From: Mucilaginibacter pineti
Lineage (GTDB): Bacteria > Bacteroidota > Bacteroidia > Sphingobacteriales > Sphingobacteriaceae
DNA length: 64,000 bases
NCBI RefSeq assembly: GCF_900101875.1
Contig: NZ_FNAI01000002.1
Span: 310,001 to 374,000, forward strand
Direction of reading: 5' to 3'
Numbering within the stretch: position 1 is the stretch's first letter; every line of letters begins with the position of its first letter. A model generated the notes under the pieces. It worked only from the letters and a program-made list of their open reading frames with translations, was not told the DNA's origin and made no database searches. Both the position numbers and the translations under genes were made by a program. Positions 26,915 to 34,265 of the stretch are shown here, in pieces.

Positions 26915-27461
26915 GGTTTTGTGCTTCGTGCCTTATTATTTTTCTTAATCGTTCCTTTGCCCTGCTCAGGTAAACCCTTGACGAGCTAACTGGTATGGTT
27001 AACATGTTTGCAATTTCATCGTGATTGTATCCGTCTATCTCGTATAAGTTAAAAATGGTAAGCTGAATAGCGGGCAGTTCGTTCATCATCTTTAAAATGT
27101 CCTGCGCGTTCAGGTTATCAACCGTACCCATGTGGCTGCTCAGGGGCGCAGCGTTATCCAGCTCCACATTAAGCTGAAATTTTAAATCCTTGCGCCTGCG
27201 GTCAATGGCGGTATTCACTACAATGGTGCGCAGCCAGGCTTTAAAGGGCTTATCGGTGTTGTAATTTTTTATAGCGTTAAATACTTTTATAAAAGCATCA
27301 TTTACAGCCTCCAGCGCATCGTCGCGGTTTAGGCTGTAACGCAAACTTATACCCATAGCATAGCCATAGAATAGCTTATACAGCACTTCCTGGTATTTTA
27401 AGTTGCCTGTTTTGCATTGGCTGATGATCTCCTCTTCAGTAATGCGTGGGGTTGGATGCAT
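26895..27461 (-). CDS. ECF RNA polymerase sigma factor
   Basis: A 188-aa sigma-70 family protein with the two ECF domains: region 2 (residues 15-85, YQEVLYKLFYGYAMGISLRY, then FKAWLRTIVVNTAIDRRRK) and region 4 (residues 115-175, LPAIQLTIFNLYEIDGYNHD, then EIANMLTIPVSSSRVYLSRA). It directs RNA polymerase to a small regulon. The overlapping downstream beta-barrel protein is the probable controller. Its own promoter is not evident in the 200 bases upstream. Confidence 0.92.
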   Translation of the reverse strand: MHPTPRITEEEIISQCKTGNLKYQEVLYKLFYGYAMGISLRYSLNRDDALEAVNDAFIKVFNAIKNYNTDKPFKAWLRTIVVNTAIDRRRKDLKFQLNVELDNAAPLSSHMGTVDNLNAQDILKMMNELPAIQLTIFNLYEIDGYNHDEIANMLTIPVSSSRVYLSRAKERLRKIIRHEAQNHERSAG

Positions 27462-27609
27462 TAAGTAGTTTTAGTTCCGCTTTAATTGATGTTGTTGGTT
27501 TTAAGCCTTTACGCAGCAAATAACCCGATTGATACAGTAAAAAAATATTTTTATTGTATCAATCAGTTGCGTTAGCAGCCACGGTTATACTTTAACCCCT
27601 GTTTAACTG

Positions 27610-27638
27610 AAAAAAGCCGCCGCTTTAAAAACGACGGC
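27610..27638 (-). terminator. Intrinsic terminator of the lipoprotein gene
   Basis: On the minus strand GCCGTCG pairs with CGGCGGC (one G-T wobble) followed by six T residues. It lies 22 bases after the stop codon of the gene at 27660. Confidence 0.75.
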
Positions 27639-27659
27639 CGTAATTAAAACAGTAGGATC

Positions 27660-28091
27660 TTATTGTTTTAAAAGATCGTAACGGTAAATTGTATCCGGAC
27701 TAACATTTTTGTTGCCCGCTATCATTTTAAAGTTAACACCATCATAAAGATACTGATATACACCCGCCAAATGGGTTTTTGTTTGCACACCAACTTTATA
27801 AGTGCTATCTCTAAACTGGATAAAGTTACCATCATAAATATACAAGCCCTTGCTGCCAGCATGTTTGGTAGTATCGCCGGTTACGGCGTAGTGAGCACTT
27901 GACGTAGTTGTTAATACAATGTTCGATTTTGCAGTATCATATCCTGTACCGGTTGTTTTTTTGGTGATAAGTTTAAATGTTCCGGTAAAAGCCCCAGTAG
28001 GATTAGGAATAACAACAGGATCTGACTTTGGCGAACATGCCACGCCCAACGTTAATAAAAGTGGTAGTAAGTAAAATAAATTGCGTTTCAT
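27660..28091 (-). CDS. Hypothetical lipoprotein, 143 aa
   Basis: The start at 28091 (MKRNLFYLLPLLLTLGVACS) is preferred to 28112 because it begins the signal peptide directly; C19 is the lipid cysteine. The mature part begins with a short proline-rich linker, then beta-rich sequence (TGAFTGTFKLITKKTTGTGY, HLAGVYQYLYDGVNFKMIA). It is probably a small periplasmic or surface lipoprotein of the lipocalin-like kind seen in Bacteroidota, but I cannot name a family. It lies 200 bases upstream of the ECF sigma gene, same strand. Confidence 0.68.
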   Translation of the reverse strand: MKRNLFYLLPLLLTLGVACSPKSDPVVIPNPTGAFTGTFKLITKKTTGTGYDTAKSNIVLTTTSSAHYAVTGDTTKHAGSKGLYIYDGNFIQFRDSTYKVGVQTKTHLAGVYQYLYDGVNFKMIAGNKNVSPDTIYRYDLLKQ

Positions 28092-28155
28092 AATCTTTCT
28101 CTTTTTAACCATTACGCTAATAATTATCTAAACGCTACAACAGGTACCAATATTT

Positions 28156-28959
28156 TTAAAGTTTTTTGGCTTCTTCCCAAAAAATATCCATTTCGGCAAG
28201 GCTCATATCCTGCAGCTGTTTGCCGTTTTCCTGTGCCTTTTGCTCTAGGTATTGAAAGCGTTTGATGAACTTTTTATTGGTTTTTTCAAGCGCATTCTCG
28301 GGGTTTATGTTGATGAAACGGGCGTAATTAATGAGCGAGAACAGCAGATCGCCAAACTCGCCTTCGGCTTTTTCATGGTCGATAGTGCTTTCATTCTCGG
28401 CGTTAAACTCGTCCTTAAATTCCTGCATTTCTTCTTCAACCTTGGCCCAAACCTGGTTTTTCTCCTCCCAGTCGAACCCCACACCGCGTGCCTTCTCCTG
28501 TATGCGTGATGCTTTTACCAATGCCGGTAAAGATGCCGGCACCCCGCCAAGAACTGATTTATTGCCTTCCTTTAATTTAATCTGTTCCCAGTTGCGTTTT
28601 ACATCTTCCTCGTTTTGTACCTCAACATCCCCATAAATATGGGGGTGGCGGTTAATGAGTTTTTCGCACACGCTGTTCAGCACATCGGTAATGGTAAAAT
28701 CATTGGTTTCGGAAGCTATTTTGGCGTAAAAAACAAGGTGCAGCATAATATCGCCCAATTCTTTTTTTACCTCCTGCATATCGTCGCCCAAAATGGCATC
28801 GCTAAGCTCATAAGTTTCTTCAATGGTGAGGTGCCGCAGACTTTCCAGCGTTTGCTTTTTATCCCAGGGACAATTTGCCCGCAGGTCGTCCATAATTATG
28901 AGCAGGCGTTGAAATGCTATAGTAGATGTAGGTGCAGTTTCGGGAGCTTTTAAAGGCAT
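28156..28959 (-). CDS. mazG: Nucleoside triphosphate pyrophosphohydrolase MazG
   Basis: Chosen start 28959 (MPLKAPETAPTSTIAFQRLL), since the longer frame from 29076 runs through the promoter box and gives 39 low-quality residues. The resulting 267 aa is normal for MazG. Two MazG domains are present: the first with CPWDKKQTLESLRHLTIEET and KKELGDIMLHLVFYAKIA (metal-binding ExxE...ExxD pattern), the second with VEEEMQEFKDEF and GEFGDLLFSLINYARF. It hydrolyses NTPs and dNTPs to monophosphates, removing damaged nucleotides. A stand-alone gene with its own -7 box. Confidence 0.94.
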   Translation of the reverse strand: MPLKAPETAPTSTIAFQRLLIIMDDLRANCPWDKKQTLESLRHLTIEETYELSDAILGDDMQEVKKELGDIMLHLVFYAKIASETNDFTITDVLNSVCEKLINRHPHIYGDVEVQNEEDVKRNWEQIKLKEGNKSVLGGVPASLPALVKASRIQEKARGVGFDWEEKNQVWAKVEEEMQEFKDEFNAENESTIDHEKAEGEFGDLLFSLINYARFININPENALEKTNKKFIKRFQYLEQKAQENGKQLQDMSLAEMDIFWEEAKKL

Positions 28960-28974
28960 GTTTTTTTGTTTTTG

Positions 28975-28982
28975 CAAAGATA
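28975..28982 (-). promoter_or_regulatory. -7 promoter box (TATCTTTG) for mazG
   Basis: Plus strand CAAAGATA is an exact TAnnTTTG on the minus strand, 15 bases before the mazG ATG. Confidence 0.5.
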
Positions 28983-29040
28983 GGATTTTGGGAGGAAGGA
29001 TTTGGAGAGCAAGGATTTTTGGAATAAGGAGCAAGGAATC

Positions 29041-29145
29041 CCCGTAGAGACGCATAATTGCGTCTCCCGCATGCAAATCACCCGTGTAGATGCATCATGC
29101 AAATCCGACCTGTATGGTGGGAGGCGCAATTATGCGCCTTTACAT
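29041..29145. repeat. Single copy of the GTAGAGACGC palindromic repeat
   Basis: Contains GTAGAGACGCATAATTGCGT and GGGAGGCGCAATTATGCGCC. It is an inverted single unit of the array at 41651-42210, including the flanking ACCTGTATGGTGGGAG spacer. Its right edge reaches the stop codon of mnmD (29140-29142). Confidence 0.8.
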
Positions 29146-29820
29146 TGAAATTTTCGTTCCCCTGAGCATTTCCCTTTTGCCGGCTGCGCCAGGTACTTTT
29201 TCTATTTTAAGGTTCAGGGCTTTCAGCATACGTTTAAGGTTGCCGGTTATGGCGTAGGTAACAAATACGCCGCCCGGTTTTAAAAAGCTGATAACCTGGC
29301 TTATGGCTTCCTGCGCCCACATTTCGGGTTGATGGGCGGATGCGAAGGCATCAAAATATATAACATCATACTGCTCGTTAGCAGTAAATTGCCTGAGTGT
29401 GGTATGGGCTATCTGCAGATTGCAATATTCATTTAGCTGGACTTTGGAGGTTAACGCGGTGGGGTAATTAATGAGGTAGCTATCCCACAAACCGGCGGTT
29501 GTATAATCTTCATAGCCGGTTTGCGCCATCATCTCCGGCGTAAGCGGATAGGCCTCTATACCGGTGTAATTAAGCGCTATTTGGTTATCAATGCAATCAT
29601 CGGCACTAAGCAAAAAATTAAGACCGGTGCCAAAACCAACTTCCAGTATACTTACCGCTTTAGTATCGTTATTAGTCAAAAAATGCCGCATGCCCGCGTT
29701 TACAAACACATGGCGGCTCTCCTGTAAGGCGCCGTTGCGCGAGTGGTAATGCTCGCCAACCTGGGCATTGTAAATAGTTTTTGAGCCGTCGGCGGTGGTA
29801 ACTATGGTTAGGTTTGTCAT
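29140..29820 (-). CDS. mnmD: tRNA 5-methylaminomethyl-2-thiouridine methyltransferase (MnmD)
   Basis: A 226-aa stand-alone homologue of the N-terminal half of MnmC. The SAM-binding motif is ILEVGFGTGLNFLL, and DAFASAHQPEMWAQEA matches the DAFxPxxxPxxW motif of this family; YTGIEAYPLTPEMM is also typical. It methylates the aminomethyl group of U34 in certain tRNAs to give mnm5(s2)U. The FAD oxidoreductase half of MnmC is absent, as is normal for MnmD. The stop codon lies at the edge of a palindromic repeat. Confidence 0.9.
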   Translation of the reverse strand: MTNLTIVTTADGSKTIYNAQVGEHYHSRNGALQESRHVFVNAGMRHFLTNNDTKAVSILEVGFGTGLNFLLSADDCIDNQIALNYTGIEAYPLTPEMMAQTGYEDYTTAGLWDSYLINYPTALTSKVQLNEYCNLQIAHTTLRQFTANEQYDVIYFDAFASAHQPEMWAQEAISQVISFLKPGGVFVTYAITGNLKRMLKALNLKIEKVPGAAGKREMLRGTKISM

Positions 29821-29882
29821 TGAGTCATTGAGTCATTAGGTCATTGTTGCTTTGGCAGGGTAACTGACCAGGTATCGTATGC

Positions 29883-31223
29883 TTAATGAACAAAGTATTC
29901 GGTCACCACTTCGCCGAGGTCATATACCAACACGTTGTGAATTTTAGCGGCAACAATGCTCACTGCCACTGCCGAGCGATAGCCCGCAGCACAATGGATC
30001 ACGATGGGCTTGTCGGTCGGGATCTCGTTTAAACGTTCGCGAAGCTCGGGTAGGGGAATGCTGATGGCGCTTTCAAATATTTTACCGTCGCTCACCTCAC
30101 CATGGTTACGTACATCAACAATGGTATAACTACCCGGGTTAACCCTGAAGTTCTCCAGATCAAGCGCGGGCAGGGTAACCGTAGCGTTTGCCGGGGAAAG
30201 CAGGGTAGCTTTAATGTTGTTTTCGTAACCTATTTTGGCTGCTTTTTTTATGAGGATCTCCAGTTTTTCGGGGTTTTCGCCAATCAGATAAAAAGGCTCA
30301 TCGGGGGCAAGGATGGAACCTAACCAGGTTTCAAATTTTTCGCCGTCCTGCAGGTTAATAGCGCCAGCTACATGGCCGTTCCTGAACTGCTGTTTAGGGC
30401 GACTGTCAATTATAATAATATCTTTTTGTAACGATGTGCCGGTAGCTAATTTTTCAACCCCGTAAACACTTTGCTCAAATGCCGGCGCACCGGTTTTGTT
30501 AAGCTCCACATCGTACCCAAAATACTTGGGCACAAATGGCTGATCGGTGGTGAGGGTTTTGATGAATGTAAGTTCGTCCATTAGTTGCAGCGCATAGTTT
30601 TCGCGCAATTCGCGCCCAATAGTACTCTGCAAATCCGGACTCATATTTTTGCCGCATAACGAACCAGGGCCGTGCGCTGGGTAAACCACAACGCCCTTTG
30701 GCAGGGTCATGAGTTTTTGGCGGGTGCTCTGGTACATTTGCCTGGCCAGCTCTTCTTTTTTTGCGGTGATATTGCCCACGTTTTCGCGCAGATCAGGCCT
30801 GCCTACATCGCCCACGAAAAGGGTGTCGCCGGTAAAAATGGCGGTTTCTTTTCCCTGTTCATCTTCCAGCAAAATACAAATAGAATCGGGCGAATGGCCA
30901 GGTGTGTTGAGAGCCTTTAACTTTACATCGTTAAGCTGGATAACGTCGCCATCATCAAAAGTTTCATGTGGATAAGCCGCGCCGGTAAGCTTGCTGGCAT
31001 AAATGACCGCGTTGGTAGCCTGGTGAATTTCCAGGTGCGAGCTTACAAAATCGGCATGGGGATGGGTTTCAATCACGCCCACGATATCGGCATCATGCTG
31101 CGCCGCAAAATCATAATACGGCTGCGGGTTACGCGCCGGATCAATAACTATCATTTTACCCGTGCGGATAACCGCATAAGAGGCATGCGCCAAACCTTTA
31201 TCGTAGAACTGCTGGATAATCAT
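29883..31223 (-). CDS. MBL-fold hydrolase with two rhodanese domains (persulfide dioxygenase-like)
   Basis: A 446-aa cytosolic protein. Residues 1-230 are a metallo-beta-lactamase domain with IETHPHADFVSSHLEIH, TPGHSPDSICILLED and AIFTGDTLFVGDVGRPDL, the pattern of ETHE1/CstB-type persulfide dioxygenases. Two rhodanese modules follow; the first (IIIDSRPKQQFRNGHVAGAI) lacks an evident active cysteine, and the second has IVIHCAAGYRSAVAV with an active-site-like CAAGYRS loop. A role in oxidising glutathione- or bacillithiol-persulfide and detoxifying sulfide is the family inference. An exact -7 box lies 8 bases before the ATG. Confidence 0.88.
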   Translation of the reverse strand: MIIQQFYDKGLAHASYAVIRTGKMIVIDPARNPQPYYDFAAQHDADIVGVIETHPHADFVSSHLEIHQATNAVIYASKLTGAAYPHETFDDGDVIQLNDVKLKALNTPGHSPDSICILLEDEQGKETAIFTGDTLFVGDVGRPDLRENVGNITAKKEELARQMYQSTRQKLMTLPKGVVVYPAHGPGSLCGKNMSPDLQSTIGRELRENYALQLMDELTFIKTLTTDQPFVPKYFGYDVELNKTGAPAFEQSVYGVEKLATGTSLQKDIIIIDSRPKQQFRNGHVAGAINLQDGEKFETWLGSILAPDEPFYLIGENPEKLEILIKKAAKIGYENNIKATLLSPANATVTLPALDLENFRVNPGSYTIVDVRNHGEVSDGKIFESAISIPLPELRERLNEIPTDKPIVIHCAAGYRSAVAVSIVAAKIHNVLVYDLGEVVTEYFVH

Positions 31224-31231
31224 ATTCGGCG

Positions 31232-31239
31232 CAAAGATA
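31232..31239 (-). promoter_or_regulatory. -7 promoter box (TATCTTTG) for the MBL-rhodanese gene
   Basis: Plus strand CAAAGATA, identical to the mazG box, only 8 bases before the ATG. The transcript would be nearly leaderless. Confidence 0.5.
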
Positions 31240-31338
31240 GCAGTTTGAACGGAATTGGATAAGTGCTTAAGTTATTGGAAAGTAAAATGATGGGGTGGGG
31301 AGATATGTTAAATCACAATCGGCTCTGCATAGCGATTC

Positions 31339-31756
31339 GACTCACCCCGGCTACGCTTCGCTGGCCGACCCTCTCTTCAGCTTCGCTGGAAAGAGGGTTA
31401 AGACAGGTCTACATTATCTTTTGCGTTCGTTTGTAACTACAAGTGTTGGGAAGAGTAAATTTTAATAAAAAGGTTGTCATTTCGACGCGCCTGCATGGGA
31501 ATTGCGTGTGAGCGGCAAGGAGAAATCTTCTACGAAATGCAATGAAGTCCTGTATTCCGCAGAAGATTTCTCTTTCGCGCCACGCTTTTTCCCTCCCTGG
31601 CTCTATCGAAATGACAATTTTTATAAAGCTTTTAGTCTTCCCAACACCTGTCGTTGCAAACGAGCGCAAGGATGTACTTTTTCAACTCCCCCCTTCCAGC
31701 GAAGGCGAAGAGAGGGGGTCGAGCGCAGCGTAGCCGGGTGAGTCCTCTGCTCAAAG
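31339..31756. repeat. GACTCACC-family element interrupted by a MITE-like insertion
   Basis: The halves at 31339-31401 and 31687-31756 correspond to the two halves of the intact element at 14814-14993, in reverse order. The first half differs from its partner by about one base in 63. Between them sits the 249-bp element 31421-31669. Subtracting it leaves about 169 bp, close to the 180 bp of the intact copy. No gene lies in 31224-31839. Confidence 0.8.
31421..31669. repeat. MITE-like element, GTCATTTCGA family, copy 3 (nested)
   Basis: Ends 31421-31454 and 31636-31669 pair with 4 mismatches in 34. The inner part of the ends (GTGTTGGGAAGA) is shared with copy 2, the outer 18 bases differ. From GTTGTCATTTCGACG about 75 bases match copy 2 almost exactly, in inverted orientation. 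No transposase frame. Confidence 0.8.
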
Positions 31757-31772
31757 CCACCCCACAAAACTA

Positions 31773-31800
31773 ACAAAGCCCGGCATACGCCGGGCTTTGT
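31773..31800. terminator. Hairpin terminator near the M13 peptidase stop
   Basis: ACAAAGCCCGGC (31773-31784) pairs perfectly with 31789-31800 around ATAC. The T-rich side is better on the minus strand, where it follows the M13 gene by 40 bases. Confidence 0.7.
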
Positions 31801-31839
31801 CTTGATACCTGATACTAATTACCTGATACTTTCAAAAAC

Positions 31840-33909
31840 CTACCAAACTTTGGTTCTGTCCTCAGGTTTTTTGTAGAGTTTATCGCCGGGTTGTATGTTG
31901 AAGGCTTTGTACCATGCGTCGATATTGGTTAGCGGGGCGTTGGTGCGGTAATTTTCTGGCGAGTGCGGATCTGTAAGGATGCGTGATGCGGCCGACTCGG
32001 GACGCTGCGCGCTGCGCCATACCTGTGCCCATGATAAAAAGAAACGCTGATCTGCCGTAAAGCCATCTATTTTAGCGGTAGACTGGCCTTGCTTTGTTTT
32101 CTTGAATGCTTCATAGGCAACGTTTAAACCACCTAAGTCGGCAAGGTTTTCGCCGAGGGTAAGTTTGCCGTTTACGTGCAGGGTATCAAGCACTGTAAAA
32201 GCATTGTATTGGTTTACCACCTGGTCTGCACGTACCTGGAATTTATCGGCATCGGCCTTTGTCCACCAGTCGCGCAGGGTGCCATCGGCATCGTACTGTC
32301 TGCCTTGATCATCAAAACCGTGGGTCATTTCGTGGCCTATAACCGCGCCAATACCACCGTAGTTAACAGCATCATCCGCCTTAAAATCAAAGAAGGGGAA
32401 TTGCAATATCCCCGCAGGGAAAACTATCTCGTTATTGGTTGGGTTGTAGTAAGCGTTAACGGTTGGCGGCGTCATTCCCCAGCGGGTTTTATCAACCGGT
32501 TTGCCCAGCCTGGTTACGTTAAAGTTGTAGCGCCATTTTGATATAGCACGCATATTGGCCACATAATCATTACGATCAATTACAATACCATCGTATTTTT
32601 CCCAGTTATCCGGGTAGCCAATTTTTACGGTGAAGGCGTTGAGCTTTTTCAGTGCGCGCTCCTTGGTTTCGGGACTCATCCACTCCAGGCGTTTAATGCG
32701 GTCGCCCAGGGTAATTTTAAGGTTATTTACCAGGCCTACCATGTATTGCTTTGCTGCCGGGGTAAAGTATTTTTCAACAAAAAGCTGACCCAGCAATTCA
32801 CCCAAGCTGCCATCAACCAGGCTGCTCATGCGTTCGTTGCGCGGGGTTTGTACTTTTTGCCCGCTTAAAATGCTGCCGTAAGCAAAGTTGGCATCAACAA
32901 AAGCCGAGCTTAATAAGGCCGATGATCCTTTGAGGATATTCCATTTAAGGTAAACCTTCCAATCGGCAACCGGGGTAGCGGCTAATAACGAATCGGCGGC
33001 TTTAAAGAAGGATGGCTGCCCCACCAATATACTGTCCTGTCCGCTTGCTTTCAGCATAGGCAAAATTTTGGTCCAGTTAAGGTGCGGGGTTACTTTATCA
33101 AAATCGGCAATTAAAAATTTGTTGTAGGTAACATGCGGATCGCGCATGGCAACGCGGCTAAGCTGCGCTTTTGCCAAAGTTGTTTCAATGGCGTAAATAG
33201 TGGCTGCGTTTTTGGCCGCATCATCGGCATTGCTGCCGGTTAAGGTAAACAGGGTTACCGCCAGTTTTTTTAGCGCATCCTGTGCTTTTTTTGATCGCGG
33301 GTCGTTTTTTAAATAGTAATCACGATCGGGCAGGGTAGTGCCGGCCTGGCCCAAACCTACAATGTATTTCGATACATTTTTATCATCCTGATCTACCCCA
33401 AACCTAAACAGGGGCGAACCCATGCCGTTAACGCGTTCGGCTATCATTTCGTTAATGATGCCGTCCAGGCTGTTTATTTGGTCGATGCGTTGCAGGTCGG
33501 GTTTAATGGGGTCGTAGCCGCGTTTTTCTATGGCTATGCTGTCCATTCCGCTGGCGTATAGGTCGCCCACGCGTTGTTTTAAGCTGCCTTTTGGCTGCGA
33601 AGCCGAAGTTTGGCTTACCTCTTTGAGCAGGCCTAAAAGTTTATCGGTATTTTCCTGGCGAAGGATGTTGAAGCTGCCCCAGCGGGTTTCTTTGGCTGGT
33701 ATGGCATTTTGCTTTATCCAGTTGCCATTGGCGTAATCAAAAAAATCATCACCGGGCTTAATGGAAAGATCCATATTGGCGGGGTCGATAAATTTTTTTG
33801 GTACGGCTTTATGTTTGGGTTTTGGATGGGGGCCGCTGCCTGCGGCAAAAACATTGGCCGACAAGACTAAGGCGCCCGCCAGCATACAATAAGAAATCTT
33901 AAACTTCAT
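31840..33909 (-). CDS. M13-family zinc metallopeptidase (neprilysin/PepO type)
   Basis: A 689-aa secreted protein with signal peptide MKFKISYCMLAGALVLSANV. The catalytic sequence is VIGHEMTHGFDDQGRQYD (HExxH) followed by GENLADLGGL carrying the third zinc ligand and the family aspartate; the substrate motif NAYYNPTNNEIVFPAGIL precedes it. The C-terminal PGDKLYKKPEDRTKVW with a tryptophan end is typical. Family enzymes cut oligopeptides outside the cytosol. Length is normal for M13. It has no operon partner. The 356 bases after 33909 hold an inverted-repeat element and the valS promoter. Confidence 0.95.
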   Translation of the reverse strand: MKFKISYCMLAGALVLSANVFAAGSGPHPKPKHKAVPKKFIDPANMDLSIKPGDDFFDYANGNWIKQNAIPAKETRWGSFNILRQENTDKLLGLLKEVSQTSASQPKGSLKQRVGDLYASGMDSIAIEKRGYDPIKPDLQRIDQINSLDGIINEMIAERVNGMGSPLFRFGVDQDDKNVSKYIVGLGQAGTTLPDRDYYLKNDPRSKKAQDALKKLAVTLFTLTGSNADDAAKNAATIYAIETTLAKAQLSRVAMRDPHVTYNKFLIADFDKVTPHLNWTKILPMLKASGQDSILVGQPSFFKAADSLLAATPVADWKVYLKWNILKGSSALLSSAFVDANFAYGSILSGQKVQTPRNERMSSLVDGSLGELLGQLFVEKYFTPAAKQYMVGLVNNLKITLGDRIKRLEWMSPETKERALKKLNAFTVKIGYPDNWEKYDGIVIDRNDYVANMRAISKWRYNFNVTRLGKPVDKTRWGMTPPTVNAYYNPTNNEIVFPAGILQFPFFDFKADDAVNYGGIGAVIGHEMTHGFDDQGRQYDADGTLRDWWTKADADKFQVRADQVVNQYNAFTVLDTLHVNGKLTLGENLADLGGLNVAYEAFKKTKQGQSTAKIDGFTADQRFFLSWAQVWRSAQRPESAASRILTDPHSPENYRTNAPLTNIDAWYKAFNIQPGDKLYKKPEDRTKVW

Positions 33910-34124
33910 GTCAAACTAATTTAAAAATGAAGTTAAGGAATAAGGCCTGAGCCCACAAACCGGTTGGAGGTCGCCGCTTAGTGGTTAAACCAGTTTATGA
34001 TAAAGTGAAGCTTTGATTTTTTTAAAACATCAAGCCAAAAGCGATGTAAATGCATTGTTTTCATGGCTGTTACGGTTAATATAGTATTATAACTTTTTAA
34101 TTGTAAAAATATTGTGGCAGGAGG

Positions 34125-34242
34125 GGCCTCACCTAAATCCTCTCCAAAGTAGAGGACTTTGAAAATCATATTCAGACAAAATGATTTATAAAAAAATGCA
34201 TAAAAAACCCCTCTCCTTTGGAGAGGGGTTTGGGGTGAGGCT
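34125..34242. repeat. Inverted-repeat element, CCTCTCC-TTTGGAGAGG family
   Basis: Left part 34126-34160 starts GCCTCACCTAAATCCTCTCC; right part 34206-34241 has the perfect hairpin AACCCCTCTCC/GGAGAGGGGTT and ends GGGGTGAGGC, pairing with the left end. A half copy lies at 58505-58538. The -33 box of valS (34229-34232) lies inside its right part. Confidence 0.75.
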
Positions 34243-34259
34243 TAAAATACTTATTTTTG
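34229..34259 (+). promoter_or_regulatory. Promoter of valS, -33 box inside the repeat element
   Basis: TTTG at 34229-34232, a 19-base spacer, and TATTTTTG at 34252-34259, an exact Bacteroidota -7 box. The box ends only 6 bases before the ATG at 34266, so the transcript should start at or next to the start codon. Confidence 0.6.
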
Positions 34260-34265
34260 CGCGTT

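Noticed and set aside
31421..31669. Insertion sequence with transposase
   Set aside because: Only 249 bp and no conserved frame; called MITE-like, not an IS.
31409..31741. Short frames inside the MITE-like region
   Set aside because: Frames of 63-86 codons fall wholly within palindromic repeats and differ between copies, so they are not conserved coding sequence.
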